A stretch of DNA of 64,000 bases from Trachythela sp. YZ-2020 (GCA_016169945.1 JADLSH010000367.1:5206001-5270000), one strand, 5' to 3'. Positions 32,559-44,305 are shown, counted from the first letter of the stretch. Numbers and translations: made by a program. The notes: generated by a model not told the origin, from the letters alone.

Positions 32559-33099
32559 AGTTGGTACTTTGGTAACAGTGTCATTCTATAACACTCCATA
32601 CCAATTTCAACTAAATTTTCAACTACCATGCAGTCTCACTTATATTTATACTATTGGCCTATATAGGAACTAAATACGTAGTTCACACGTCATGTTTTAA
32701 CCACATAAAATTCTTACCATATTCGATTCTAGGTGTGTCGTTGTTTTGATCATAGCATACATCCTATTTACGCGCAATTTATGTAATTATCCAGGACGCA
32801 TCTTTATGTGGTTACTGCGTCTACATTAACATTACAGGGATTGAGCGTAACTCGATTGAGGACGCGAAATCATTTTCAATTTCCCCTAACACGCAACAAA
32901 CCGAAACGTTTTGGATTGTTCTCTTAATTGAAGATCGCCGGAGTTTAAACTGTTTTAACGGCGAGCTGTGGAGCTTCAAAAAACATAAGAAATAATAGAA
33001 ATTTAGAAAATTTTGACGATTTCTTCAGGAAATCAATTTGCTCCCGTTCCCATTCTCCGATTCCCCGTTCCCTGTTTTAAAGATAGCCCCCACAAGCCC
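32559..33099. other. No gene recognised
   Basis: AT-rich; no features found. Confidence 0.35.
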
Positions 33100-33470
33100 C
33101 CACACTATCATGACGCTTATGCAATATGAATGCTTTTCGGTGAAAATACTCCAAGGCAAACGCGTGCCCCGTGAGAAGCCTTTACTTTTTCGATTGTGTT
33201 GTTGTCATTCGCTTCAGGTTACAAGAGCCGTTTCTCATGCGCTGCGATTTGGGTTTTTTTCCCGACAAAACGGCAAACGTTTTTGAGACTAAGTTTGCTT
33301 CATATCATTCATTATATTGTAATAAAGACTGCGTTTCAGTTTTGAGGAGCTACAACGCGTATCTTACGAGATATAGCGAAAAATATTTTAGCCGATCGCT
33401 TGCGACAATATGGCGTAAAATGAATTTACGTCTCGGTCGTGTAGGTTCTGCGATTTTTCCTGCGAACACG
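33100..33470 (+). repeat. Dispersed repeat, copy 2
   Basis: Forward-strand partial copy of the 28185-28742 family, very similar from GCTTTTCGGTGAAAATACTC to the GGTTCTGCGATTTTTCCTG region, then diverging. Confidence 0.75.
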
Positions 33471-33670
33471 AATAGCCAAATCGCAATGAAAACCACTCAG
33501 AATGAAGCGCACAATAATATAGAAGACTGCTTTTCTTTACGGTAAAGGTTGCTTTAAAAGTGTTGCAGTGATTAAAAGATTTACCAAGACTAACGCCGTT
33601 TGAGTGCGAATCTGAAAATGAATATGAAACAGCATGAAATTTGAATATGAAACAAAATATTCCGGGGGGT

Positions 33671-34905
33671 TTAGATAGATAGATAGAAAAACTTTATTTA
33701 AACACGCTAACCATTATCAACCTATAGGCTGATTTCCACAAGGGGCGTGTACGATAATAAGATTACAAAAATATAGTATAGATGGTAATACAGTATATAG
33801 TAAGAAAGTTATATAGGTACAAGAATATAAGGTATAGAGAAACGTATAGTGAAACATATCTATTTACAAATCTCTATGTCATTCAAAAATGTGAGTAGTG
33901 ATTTTAGTTTCAAAAGACATGAGGGAGTTGCCCTCCCTAATTTCATTTGGTAAAGAGTTCCAAATGTGTGCCCCGTCAAACATGAAACTTTTTTTCATGC
34001 TATTAGTACGTGGCTGTGGTAAGCAAAGAGTACTTTCAATATCTCGAAGTTCATAATTTGTCATTTCATTTTTGAAAGTAAATAAATCAGTAAGTGATTT
34101 AGGACCCATTTTATTCAACAATTTAAACATCAGTTTTGAGTTAGCCTTCATTCTTTCCGTTTTAAGTGACTTCCAGCCTAAAGCATCTAAAGCAACCTGA
34201 TGATCTACATCATTGCTCATATTCATTATGATTCGAGCAGCTCTGTTTTGGAGCTTTTGGAGGCGTTTTGATTGTGTTTCACCAAACACATCCCATACTT
34301 CACAGCAATAAGTAAAGTGTGGGCGAACAATAGAATTATATATAGAAACAAGCGTATCTTTCTCAACAAATTATTTTACTCGACGAATAGCTGATATTCC
34401 CGATGCTATTTTCTTGCAAACCTTTTCAGTATTATTCTTCCAAGACAAATGCTGGTCGACAGTCACTCCAAGAGTTTTGCAATCGTAAACTTGTCTAATT
34501 GGTTTGTTTTCAATGGTAATATTTGGCTGTATATTTGAAACACTTTTTATCATTGGTTTAGATCCAATTAACATAAATTCAGTTTTAGCTACATTTAAAC
34601 TTAGTTTATTGGCAATTAACCATTTCCTAAGTTTTTCTAAATCAGAATTCATTGCAGCTTCAAAATCATTTATAGATTGACCAGCAGCTGTTAGGTTTGT
34701 ATCATCAGCAAACAATCGAGGTTTTGTTTTGTTTAAACAATGAGGCAGGTCATTAATATATAACAAAAAGAATAAAGGCCGTAAAATAGAGCCTTGTGGC
34801 ACACCACACTTAATCAATCTCTCTGATGAGATAGTTCCATTTACTTGTCTGACATTTCTGGGTGCGATTCATCAAGTACGATTTTAGTAGAGATAAAGCA
34901 TCGCC
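33671..34905 (-). pseudogene. LINE E: reverse transcriptase and 3' end (reverse strand)
   Basis: Read on the reverse strand, a YLMNRTQKC segment sits next to the LTR at ~34870. RT follows with KCGVPQGSIL, FADDTNLTAA (catalytic aspartates, ~34703-34714) and a thumb region with TLGVTVDQHLSW. The C-terminal domain has RLQKLQNRAARII and ends at 33879. A GATA-type repeat tail is at 33671-33690. From 34817 to 33879 it is one frame with a single stop at 34371-34373; a frameshift lies near 34835. It is collinear with LINE F (44861-45790), and the two are probably halves of one copy split by the LTR element. Confidence 0.85.
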
Positions 34906-35545
34906 ACAATTGACATTGTTGTTGTTATGTTAAAGTTACATGAAGTAGGCAGGGCCGTATCTACGGGGGGGTTTGGGGGGTGTCACACCCCCCCATAAAT
35001 TGTATTTGGAGATTTAGTCGGCAGAAGCAAGATTTGAGTCGGCACAAAACAATACAAGTCGGCACAAAACAAGTCGGCACAAAGAATAGAAAAAGGGAAT
35101 TTTTGTTTTTAGGAAGTAATTTTTTTGCAGGAACAAACTTAATTATTGGTTAAATAGTAGTATTAACAACGTCAGTAGTCCGGGAAAAAAATTTAAACAC
35201 CCCCCCCGTCGACACATAAAAAAAATTATTTATGACAAGAAAAATTTTAAGTAGTCGGTACAAGTTCGTTTGGCAGTCGGTTGAAACTACCTTACACCCC
35301 GCCTGGATAATTTTCTGAGTACGGCCCTGGAAGTAGGTCACACCATATAGACAATGACGTATTTTGACTGTCATTGTTATTGTCAGGAAGTACGTCACAC
35401 TAAAATGACGTATTATGATTGACAGTCGAACGGTGTTTACATTTGAGAATACACAATCCCGCTCGAGTGCATAACCTCGGCGATTTCTCGTTTTGTAATA
35501 AATCCTTTATATTGTGTCGTTCGTCTCGAGTTTTATCTTATTTAC
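34906..35545 (+). repeat. Left LTR of element K (contains hAT MITE)
   Basis: From ACAATTGACATTG to the sequence just before the primer site. AATAAA (35499) lies ahead of the TATTGTGTCG end region. Exact ends are uncertain because neither TG...CA nor a target duplication is clear. Confidence 0.8.
34950..35329. mobile_element. 380-bp hAT MITE inside the left LTR
   Basis: The 8-bp target duplication GAAGTAGG is at 34942-34949 and 35330-35337. Inverted termini CAGGGCCGTA / TACGGCCCTG. G/C runs lie just inside the left end. The termini match the hAT at 53153-54984, so that family could have mobilised it. It is absent from the right LTR, so it arrived after the LTR element. Confidence 0.93.
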
Positions 35546-35562
35546 TGGCGTGGTGACAGCGG
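35546..35562 (+). promoter_or_regulatory. Candidate primer binding site of element K
   Basis: TGGCGTGGTGACAGCGG follows the left LTR directly, begins with TGG as expected for pairing to a tRNA CCA end, and precedes the gag start by ~170 bp. The tRNA was not identified. Confidence 0.55.
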
Positions 35563-36035
35563 TTCATTACTGAGAATTTCAAGTACAATTCTCAAAGAGC
35601 TCCGATAAAGTGGAATAGCTCAACAAATACAATCAAAGTCGATAAGAAATTATACTCTCAGATAAGACAAGTCGAAGACGAAGCAGCTAGCGTCATTAGC
35701 TGTTTAAGACACGTATTCAACAACAAAACATGGCTACAAATCGAGCTTTGACTTTGACTTTGACTTTATTGACACTCCCCATAAAGGGGCTTTTCAGTGA
35801 CAAAAATACATATACATATCAATTAATTACTATAATTATACATTAGATCATAAGTTTATATAATAAGATCACGCAATTACTTTATACACAAACACGACAT
35901 TAATTATTGACAACAACAGCAACATAGGCATCAACATCATCAACAACGACAGCAAAAACAACAACAACAACAACAATCAAGGACAATAACGACAATGACA
36001 ACAACGCTTACTGATTAACAAAAGAAAACACGCCC

Positions 36036-36983
36036 TTAACTATCTAGAAATTGCTGAAGCAGTTCCCGTTTCAGTTTAATTTTAAAGCTTGGAATAGATT
36101 TGCAAAGTTTTAAGTCAGGGTTAATGTTGTTCCAGAGAGTGACAGTTCTGTAATGGAATGTTCTTTGTCCTGCAGTTGATCTATATAACGGAACGTCCAG
36201 CTGGTTAACATTTCTTGTTTCGCGACCACTCACTTCACCTCTCGTTTTGAACAGGGACGATAAGTAGGCAGGTGCGCAATCGTTCATGCATTTGAAAGCT
36301 AATAGAGCATCGCGACTGTACAGATGTGACTTCACGGGAAACCAGCGCAGTTCCTTCAGTATCGGGGTGATGTGGTCGAATTTCCTTCTGTTGCTCACAA
36401 CTCGTGCTGCGAAGTTCTGGACTCCTTGAAGTCGGGATAGGTTACTGCAGGAAGTATTTGACCAAAGCGAGGAACAGTAGTACAGTTTGCTAAATACCAA
36501 GGCGTTGATGACAGTTATTAAAAGGTTTTTACTGAAGACATGCTTAGCGCGATTTATCTGGCAGAGACTTGACTTGCAGGATGAAACAGTGGAAAGGATA
36601 TGATTGTTGAAGGAGAGGGTTGGGTCAAACTTAACTCCGAGATCTTTCACTGATGGAGCAGGTATAAGTTCTTTACCAAGTAGCGAGAGTCTAAAATCAG
36701 GTAACTTCGCGAGCATTTGGCGGCTTCCGTAGACCATCAATTTAGTTTTGTCTGGATTCAGCAGGAGCAGGTTATCAAAGCACCAGTTTCGCATTCTAAT
36801 CAAATCCTCGTTTAGATCAGTCAGCGCAGTGTTCGAGTCATTGATTCGGAAGGACAGAAGAAGTTTAGTGTCATCGACGTACGATTCTGATGAACAATTT
36901 TTGGCGGCTGACGGCAAATCGTTCACATAAATACTGAAAAGTAACGGGCCCAGAATACTTCCCTGTGGAACACCACTAACCAC
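36036..36983 (-). CDS. LINE D reverse transcriptase C-terminal half and tail
   Basis: A 315-residue frame in good condition: VSGVPQGSILGPLLFSIYVNDL, then ESYVDDTKLLLSF carrying the catalytic aspartates (~36870), LMVYGSRQ, LGVKFDPTLSF, LYYCSSLWSN and a C-terminal signature RTVTLWNNINPDLKLCKSIPSF ending at 36036. The first codons directly abut the palindrome. In the uninterrupted element this frame would join 39083-39478. Confidence 0.88.
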   Translation of the reverse strand: MVSGVPQGSILGPLLFSIYVNDLPSAAKNCSSESYVDDTKLLLSFRINDSNTALTDLNEDLIRMRNWCFDNLLLLNPDKTKLMVYGSRQMLAKLPDFRLSLLGKELIPAPSVKDLGVKFDPTLSFNNHILSTVSSCKSSLCQINRAKHVFSKNLLITVINALVFSKLYYCSSLWSNTSCSNLSRLQGVQNFAARVVSNRRKFDHITPILKELRWFPVKSHLYSRDALLAFKCMNDCAPAYLSSLFKTRGEVSGRETRNVNQLDVPLYRSTAGQRTFHYRTVTLWNNINPDLKLCKSIPSFKIKLKRELLQQFLDS

Positions 36984-36985
36984 TG

Positions 36986-39090
36986 TAGTCTAGGACCTGT
37001 AAAGGAGTTTGTATGCATTTCATTTAGGACAGATTATCTCAACTGTTTTAGGGTAAAATGACCATGGCGGTCAACATGGCATATGTGCCAAAACCCGAAT
37101 CCGGGGCGAAAGTCCTGAAAATGACCACGCCCAGAAACGGCACTGTCGGCATAGCTCTAAATCCTGAACCGCCAAAGCTACAGCCTTTTTGAATTGCTTA
37201 TAGTGTTTAGAATGGTTGCTTTTATGGGTGGTCACTGGAGGGTGAAATTTGTTTAGGTATCATATTTTACAAGAAAATGACTATGCACCATCCCAGGTCA
37301 ACTGCTAATTATGCATCAAATTACTCATTCACCTGGCAAAGTCTATGTTTTCTTATTTCCCAAACATTTTTGTCATAGGATGAAAAAATATGCTTATTTT
37401 AATATAATTATTATAAATTTCATAAGGAATGATATTGTTTTGTTGAGATATAACACATTTCATTTCACTTACCCCCCGCCAGAAACACGATTTCAGCCAT
37501 ATTTTGCCGATTTGTTTGCTTTTTATCGCCGAGCCTCGCAAGTATCATCCAAATGTTCTACTTTAACACAATGCTAGTTGACTAAAGAATAATTCAACCA
37601 AGTTTCGTCGGGTTTTGGAGTAGTGCCATGTATTTTATATTCGATTTTGTGTCCTTCGACATTTCCTCAATTATGTAGCCATTGCAATGTCTCGCAGCTT
37701 CTCTGCCCGATAAATGCCACTTCTTCGTACACATCTGTATTTATATTACAGTATCCAAAAATAATTGATTGTAGAATAGTCCCAATCGAAAATTTGAAAG
37801 CATTACTCCCATTTGGGAGTGAAAAACCTTCCCTCGTTCATCAAGAACGAGAATCTAAAACAAAAGGTTCAAAATAATTTGAAAGTCTCGCGCAATCTTC
37901 ACGAAAACTCCTCGTGGGCAACATTACAGGGGGGGGGAAACATTTTCACGAATACGTTTGGTGGTGCAAAAAGATTGCGTAAATCTCTGGTTTCTTTTTT
38001 ATAGCTAAAGGAAACCAGAAAAATACAAAATTACGCGAATATTTGTTTATTTTGTCATAAAACATATAAACAGTTAAACACACGAACTTTACTTTGGGAG
38101 TTTGGGTTGCTGTGATCGCGAACAAACGTATTCGTGAAAATGTTGCCCCCCCCTGTAATGTTGCCCACGAGCGGTTTTCATGAAGATTGCGCGAGACTTT
38201 CAAATTATTTTGAACCTTTTGTTTTAGATTCTCGTTCTTGATGAACGAGGGAAGGTTTTCATTCCCAAATGGGAGTAATGCTTTCAATTTTTCGATTGGG
38301 ACTATTCTACAATCAATTATTTTTGGATACTGTAATATAAATACAGATGTGTACGAAGAAGTGGCATTTATCGGGCAGAGAAGCGGCGAGACATTGCAAT
38401 GGCTACATAATTGAGGAAATGTCGAAGGACACAAAATCGAATATAAAATACATGGCACTACTCCAAAACCCGATGAAACTTGGTTGAATTATTCTTTAGT
38501 CAACTAGCATTGTGTTAAAGCAGAACATTTGGATGATACTTGCGAGGCTCGGCGATAAAAAGCAAACAAATCGGCAAAATATGGCTGAAATCGTGTTCTG
38601 GCGGGGGGTAAGTGAAATGAAATGTGTTATATCTCAACAAAACAATATCATTCCTTATGAAATTTATAATAATTATATTAAAATAAGCATATTTTTTCAT
38701 CCTATGAGAAAAATTTTTAGGAAATAAGAAAACATAGACTTTGCCAGGTGAATGAGTGATTTGATGCTTAGCAGTTGACCTGGGATGGTGCATAGTCATT
38801 TTCTTGTAAAATATGATACCTAGACAAATTTCACCCTCCAGTGACCACCCATAAAAGCAACCATTCTAAACACTATAAGCAATTCAGAAAGGCTGTAGCT
38901 TTGGCGGTTCAGGATTTAGAGCTATGCCGACAGTGCCGTTTCTGGGCGTGGTCATTTTCAGGACTTTCGCCCCGGATTCGGGTTTTGGCACATATGCCAT
39001 GTTGACCGCCATGGTCATTTTACCCTAAAACAGTTGAGATAATCTGTCCTAAATGAAATGCATACAAACTCCTTTACAGGTCCTAGACTA
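36986..39090. mobile_element. 2.1-kb near-perfect palindrome (fold-back element)
   Basis: The arms 36986-37960 and 38123-39090 (~970 bp each) are almost exact reverse complements, with a ~160-bp centre that has its own small hairpin. The ends read TAGTCTAGGACCTG / CAGGTCCTAGACTA. Flanks share CTG (36983-36985 and 39091-39093), and removing the element plus one CTG restores the LINE D frame, so this looks like a clean insertion with a 3-bp duplication. Open frames inside the arms are mirror artefacts of AT-rich sequence and show no known domain. Confidence 0.9.
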
Positions 39091-39478
39091 CTGGCAATTT
39101 CTCAGATAGAGTAGAGTTGATACGTACTGCTTGGTATCTCTCGCTGAGGTAACTTTCAAACCAAGGCAGGCATGTAGGCGAGACACCAACGTCCTCCAGT
39201 TTAGCAAGCAGTATATTATGGTTGATGCTGTCAAAAGCTTTGCTCATATCCAAAAGAATAACTGCTGTTACCTTCCTCTGGTCAATTGCTTTAAGAATAG
39301 AGTCGGTGGAATGAATAAGGGAGGTTTCCGTTGAATGCCAGGTTTTGTTGCCGCTTTGATGCACAGAGAGACGGTGATTGGTGGTTAGGTAAGACGTTAG
39401 TTGTTGGAGTGCTACACGCTCACATACTTTCGAAAGAACTGGTAATAGGGAAATGGGTCGGTTATTGTTCCAAAACAG
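39083..39478 (-). CDS. LINE D reverse transcriptase N-terminal part (truncated)
   Basis: Begins at the [12 protein letters not shown] box near 39455 (the ATG at 39364 is internal), followed by [14 protein letters not shown] (first catalytic aspartate) and [13 protein letters not shown], and runs to the palindrome edge. No endonuclease or ORF1 is present because of 5' truncation. Confidence 0.85.
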   Translation of the reverse strand: MFWNNNRPISLLPVLSKVCERVALQQLTSYLTTNHRLSVHQSGNKTWHSTETSLIHSTDSILKAIDQRKVTAVILLDMSKAFDSINHNILLAKLEDVGVSPTCLPWFESYLSERYQAVRINSTLSEKLPVV

Positions 39479-39484
39479 TGGGCT

Positions 39485-40484
39485 CCGACAAAGCAGGAAA
39501 CTATCACTTCATACGAAGCCTGGCGCCAAAATCTTCAGTACACTCTTTCCTTAGACCAAAACTTTGCTGTGTTTTTACTCGAAGACACAACATGGCTGCG
39601 AAAGACTTCTACGGCCCCATTACGTGGTCTCGAAAACGACGGCGAAGACATTCCCCAAGCTAGCCGGCGTACGGCCGCCCAAAAGTTAACTCACTTAGAG
39701 TTAATGTTTGGCCAAGTAGCCAATTATTGTCCCGTCATTGCACGAAACACAATCGTAAAGAACTCAACATCTATGAGGGCAATTTGGCAAGCAATTCGTG
39801 GACATTGTGGCTTTCAGTCCACCGGAGCACATTTCCTCGATTTCAATAACATTCGTTGAGAACCTGACGAGCGTCCCGAAGATTTATAGCAGCGACTTCT
39901 GAGTTTCATCGATGACAATCTACTTAAGGCTAATGGTAATATCCAACATCACAGTGAAGAAGTTTCCACGGACGAGGAATTAACACCCTCTCTCGAAAAT
40001 ATAATTGTAATGACATGCATGGTTGCGGTTAATTCATGTAGATTTGCCAACCTTAGTTAAGCAACGTTATGGGACAGAACTGCGATCTCAGACACTGGCC
40101 AGTCTCAAACCCGAAATATCTCAAGCTCTAGACTCCCTCCTCGACGAAATTCATTCTTCAAATGAGGCTAAAGTTCTACGCACAGCCTTTCGACGATCCT
40201 CTCAACAGCGTGACAATCGTAGCGAGTCTTCGAAGCCCGGTAACAACAAGGGAGGTGCGACCAAGTGCTGCCCAATATGTAAACAAGCAAAAAGATCCCA
40301 GTTCCAACACTACTTAAGTCGGTGTCCATTTCTGCCTACCGAAGACCATCAATATTTAACCCGAACACGACAAGTCATTGTTGAACAACATGAACAGTCC
40401 GACAAGTCAGACTCAGAGTCAGAACCGGATCACCAATCATGTTCCAAGAACAATCGGGTTGAAGTCTACCGCCTACCGAGTTAG
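39485..40484 (+). pseudogene. Element K gag with zinc-knuckle-like motif
   Basis: The first six codons lie before LINE D. From 39485 the frame has [40 protein letters not shown] and [11 protein letters not shown], typical of capsid-like Gypsy gag. Stops at 39857-39859 and ~39889 and a frameshift near 40020 break it. The 40023-40484 part ends with a C-x2-C-x9-H-x4-C arrangement (CCPICKQAKRSQFQHYLSRC), a knuckle-like variant for RNA binding. Function: structural particle protein; not functional as is. Confidence 0.8.
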
Positions 40485-40489
40485 CACCA

Positions 40490-40800
40490 AACAATCCCCA
40501 CACTTGAAAGTCTTCCATAACCATCATGCGGTACAACTCACTCTCGATACCGGAGCCGAGACTAGTATGATTTAGTCATCTATTGCCAAACAAATTGGTG
40601 CTACTATTCAAAAAACCAAACAAACAGCTCTACAGGCTGACGGAATTACTCCGCTAAGCGTTGTTGGTGAAGTTCATCTCGTCTTATCACGTAAGTCTCA
40701 TACCCTCCATCTTGATGCTCCAGTCGTAAACAACTTAGACGTTGATGTCTTGGCGGGAACCCCCTTTATGGCGACCAATGACATTTCCATTCGACCCGCT
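40490..40800 (+). pseudogene. Element K aspartic protease
   Basis: The catalytic signature LDTGAETSMI is at 40543-40572, followed immediately by a TAG (40573-40575). After it, a flap region and VLAGTPFMATND complete a retropepsin-like fold. The stop inactivates the polyprotein. Confidence 0.8.
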
Positions 40801-42087
40801 AAGCAACAAATTACACTGAAGGGTACAGACGTCACCTACTACAACACAGATTTCCCCAATCGAAAGGAAAACTGTGTCAGACGCACTCAGGCACACGTTC
40901 TTCGAGCCCCACCAACTCCTACAGTGATTTGGCCTGGTGAATACCTAGAGATCCCCATTCCTAGTGAAATTGACCCAGATAGCACCCTTGCTGTCGAACC
41001 ACGCCCAGATTATGCTAAATCCGTCAACGATTGGCCACGCCCACATATTATAGAAGCCGTTGCAGGACGAGTCCGCATACTGAATAATACTGCAGTAGCT
41101 AGGAACATTTCCCGTCATGAACATTTTTGCCAAGTTCGTTTGACCCAGACTCTAGACACCAAGGAGAACAAACTGCCCTCCCCTCAACATGCTGTGCCAT
41201 CTGTCACTCCTAAACCCATTGCATTTGCACACTCTTCTCGTGTAACCGTGGATCCTGACAATATTCTTCCACCCAACATCCGTCAAAGCTTGCAAAGTCT
41301 GTTAAAAGTCCATGATGAGGTCTTTGACCCCACCATCACTGGTTATAATGGTGCAGTTGGTCCATTTGAGGCTGTGGTTAATATGGGTCCAGTGCAATCC
41401 CCCCAACGAAAGGGTCGTGTTTCGCAGTATGCTCATAATAAATTAGTAGAGTTGCAACAGAAATTCCATGAACTTGAAGCACAAGGAGTATCTAAACGGC
41501 CTGAGGACATTGGAATAACAGTAGAGTATCTAAATCCCTCCTTCTTGGTCACCAAACCAACTGGTGGATATCGTTTGGTCACAGCGTTTGCCGACGTTGG
41601 GCGTTACAGCAAACCTCAGCCATTTTTACTACCCGACGTCGACACCACACTACGTACTATTGCTCAGTGGAAGTATATCATCGTAACCGATTTAACAAGT
41701 GCATTCTACCAAATACCACTGTCGAAAAGCTCGATGAAATATTGCGGTGTCGCCACACCGTTTCGTGGTATACGAGCCTACACACGATGCGCAATGGGAA
41801 TGCCGGGATCCGAAACCGCACTAGAGGAGCTAATGTGTCGTGTACTGGGAGATTGTCTGCAGGACGGTGTCGCAGCCAAACTTGCTGACGATCTCTACCG
41901 TGGAGCTGACTCACCTGAGGCCCTTCTTGAGAATTGGCGTCGCATCCTACAAGCTCTTCAGAAATGTAATCTCCATCTTTCTCCGTCAAAGACCATCATT
42001 TTCCCCCACTCCACTACCATACTTGGATGGATATGGACAGAAGGGAGTCTATCGGCCAGTCCACATCGCATTGCCACATTGTCATAG
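40750..42087 (+). CDS. Element K reverse transcriptase
   Basis: A 445-residue open frame: a linker (residues 1-150), then FLVTKPTGGYRLVTAF, IIVTDLTSAFYQIPL (first catalytic Asp), MGMPGSETALEELM and KLADDLYRGAD (paired Asp) by ~41890, and TTILGWIWTEGSLSASPHR near the end. It ends in a TAG in place of the start of RNase H. The ATG is not the true start, since the polyprotein continues from protease. Confidence 0.85.
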   Translation: MAGTPFMATNDISIRPAKQQITLKGTDVTYYNTDFPNRKENCVRRTQAHVLRAPPTPTVIWPGEYLEIPIPSEIDPDSTLAVEPRPDYAKSVNDWPRPHIIEAVAGRVRILNNTAVARNISRHEHFCQVRLTQTLDTKENKLPSPQHAVPSVTPKPIAFAHSSRVTVDPDNILPPNIRQSLQSLLKVHDEVFDPTITGYNGAVGPFEAVVNMGPVQSPQRKGRVSQYAHNKLVELQQKFHELEAQGVSKRPEDIGITVEYLNPSFLVTKPTGGYRLVTAFADVGRYSKPQPFLLPDVDTTLRTIAQWKYIIVTDLTSAFYQIPLSKSSMKYCGVATPFRGIRAYTRCAMGMPGSETALEELMCRVLGDCLQDGVAAKLADDLYRGADSPEALLENWRRILQALQKCNLHLSPSKTIIFPHSTTILGWIWTEGSLSASPHRIATLS

Positions 42088-42099
42088 TGCCCCCCACCT

Positions 42100-42790
42100 G
42101 ACACTGTTCGTGGTTTGCGGTCATTTATTGGCGCATATAAAGTCCTAGGCAGAGTTTTACCCAAGTGTTCACACATCATAGCCCCACTTGAGAGCGCTAT
42201 TGCAGGTCAACAGTCGAGAGAGCGCATACAGTGGACAGATACGTTACGCGAACATTTTCGTTCTGCACAAACCAATCTCACTACGCGAAAATCCATCACT
42301 CTACCACGACCATCAGATCAGCTTTGGATTATTACTGACGGATCAGTTACTAAACATGGTATCGGGGCCACCTTGTACATCGCCCGAGAAGCTTGTACAT
42401 CGCCCATCGCAACGAGAAGCTTCATCTCGCTGGCTTCTTTAGCGCAAAACTACGGAAACATCAAGTATCTTGGTTACCCTGTGAGGTCGAGGCTCTTAGT
42501 ATCGCTGCCGCAGTTAAGCACTTTAGCCCGTTCATTATTCAGTCCAACCAACAAGCATGTCTATTAACGGACAGTAAACCGTGTGTTCAGGGTTTTGAAA
42601 AATCATGTCGCGGCGAGTTTTCGGCGAGCCCCCGAGTTACGTCTTTCCTATCAATTGTCAGTAGGTACCAGGTCAACGTTAGTCACCTAGCGGATACTAT
42701 CAATGTTCCATCAGACTTTGCCAGTCGCAATGCCCCAGAATGCAACGAACCAAGATGCCAGATTTGCAACTTCGTCGCCCTCACGGAAGA
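42100..42790 (+). pseudogene. Element K RNase H region
   Basis: Spread over two frames. [18 protein letters not shown] and [19 protein letters not shown] (42325-42380) give the first RNase H Asp. After a frameshift near 42400, [21 protein letters not shown] and [14 protein letters not shown] supply the Glu and second Asp. [15 protein letters not shown] closes the domain. A short duplication of GCTTGTACATCGCCC near 42380-42405 may have caused the frameshift. Confidence 0.75.
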
Positions 42791-43059
42791 CTCTGTGGTC
42801 CGGTCCTCATCTGTGCAAGATATCCGCGGGTTTATCTGGTCTCCCATTCACTACGCGATCATCCTGGAGTCAAATTCAGTCCGAATGCCCGGATCTTCGA
42901 CGAACACATGCCCACCTTAAGCAGGGTACCCGTCCGTCCAAAAAGGTTACCAACATTAAGGACGTAAAGAGATACCTTAACGTCGCTACCATCGCGAAAG
43001 ACGGTTTATAGTCGTACATCGTAATACGCCCTTCTCCTCTTCCAGCGATCTGATTATCG

Positions 43060-44294
43060 TTCCTCGCTCTGTCCTCGACGGACTTGTGACAGCTTTACAC
43101 ATAAAGCTAGATCACCCTTCGAAGCATCAACTACAACTTGTCATGAAACGTCATTTCTATGCTCTCGACATGCCCCAAGTGATCGACCACGTATGTGAAA
43201 CATGTCATACATGCGCATCACTACGCAAGCTTCCCGAGACCTTGACGAAACACACAACGGAAGATCTACCCGACATAGTTGGCGTATCGTTCGCAGCTGA
43301 CGTTCTCAGGCGATGCAAACAAGCTTAAGCCATTCTGGTACTGCGTGAGACTACAACATCATACACATCAGCAACCATTATACCCGATGAAAAGAGCGCG
43401 ACACTCCGTGACAATTTAGCGCGTCTATGCGTTGGATTACGACCACTAAGTGGACCACCCGTTACAGTTAGAGTTGATACCGCCCCGGGATTTCTCGCCT
43501 TGAAAGACGACTCCATACTCCAACAGCTTGGCGTATCAATAGAGATTGGTCGCACCAAAAACATTAACAAGAACCCCGTAGCTGAAAAGGCAATTGCGGA
43601 AGTAGAAGGTGAACTTCTTCGACAAGTTCCTAACGGCGGACCGATTACAGAACTCGGGTTGGCCATTACTATTTCACGACTCAACGCACGCCTGCGCAGG
43701 GAAGGTGTATCTGCTCACGAACTATGGACACAAAGAAATCAATTTACTCAAGAACAACTTCCGTTAGAAGACAGGGACATTATCCTCAACCAACACAAGA
43801 CACGCCAAAGGAACCATCCGTACAGCGAAAACTCGAAAAACTCGAAAATGGTTGGCAAAAGCAATTCGCAAATAAATGTTGGAGACCTCATATATTTACC
43901 TGCTGAACACGACAAGACGCAGCCACGAAACCGCTACTTGGTCGTGTCCATTGATAAGCCATGGTGCTTTGTTAGAAAGTTTTCTGGCAACCAACTACGA
44001 GCGTTGGCTTATAAAGTGAGAATCAGTGAATGTCACTTGACCCCAAGTCAGATACCTCAAGTTCCACCTAGCCGTGCAACCGACACAGATAGCGAAGACG
44101 ACGTCCAAGGTCCCAACTCACCTTTCCAGCCAACAAACATACCACCAGTATTCACTCTCCCCGGTTCACAACTATCTCCACACACAACACCGTCGCAGAG
44201 CTGTTCACCTACTGTTGATCCTGATATCAACTCCAATACAAGACTCCCACGTGACCGGAATCCACCAAAATACTTTGAATATGAGACTTGGTAA
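43060..44294 (+). pseudogene. Element K integrase
   Basis: Zinc-binding H-H-C-C part: LHIKLDHPSKHQL with CETCHTCASLR (43095-43220). Frame change near 43325. Core: a TVRVDTAPGF aspartate (~43468) and NPVAEKAIAEVEGELL with the catalytic Glu (~43590). The C-terminal region has VGDLIYLPAEHDKTQPRNRYLVV and an acidic/Pro-rich tail to the stop at 44292. The 43500-44294 part is open. Bound for insertion of element cDNA; broken here. Confidence 0.82.
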
Positions 44295-44305
44295 CTTAAT
44301 TAGTT

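Larger units (their letters stand above)
35748..39481 (-). mobile_element. LINE D inserted in gag of element K (reverse strand)
   Basis: The 3' tail, CAAAGT-type repeats on the reverse strand, is at 35748-35770. The GTT-rich 3' UTR follows (35900-36010 on the forward strand shows CAA repeats). RT is at 36036-36983 and 39083-39478, split by the palindrome. It is 5'-truncated within RT, starting near the RPISLLPVL box. Gag codons continue on both sides (ATG and five codons at 35730-35747; the next codons from 39485). Confidence 0.88.

Noticed and set aside
34835..34850. CTGATGAGATAG on the forward strand as another hammerhead core
   Set aside because: No GAAA half or stem partners follow; it is LINE E coding sequence on the other strand.
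37946..38458. A 170-codon reverse frame inside the palindrome
   Set aside because: It lies in AT-rich palindrome arm sequence, is mirrored with breaks in the other arm, and has no domain; treated as chance.
38101..39090. The palindrome as a simple assembly error
   Set aside because: Its outer ends have a matching 3-bp duplication and restore a LINE frame, and arms differ at several bases; an error remains possible but is less likely.
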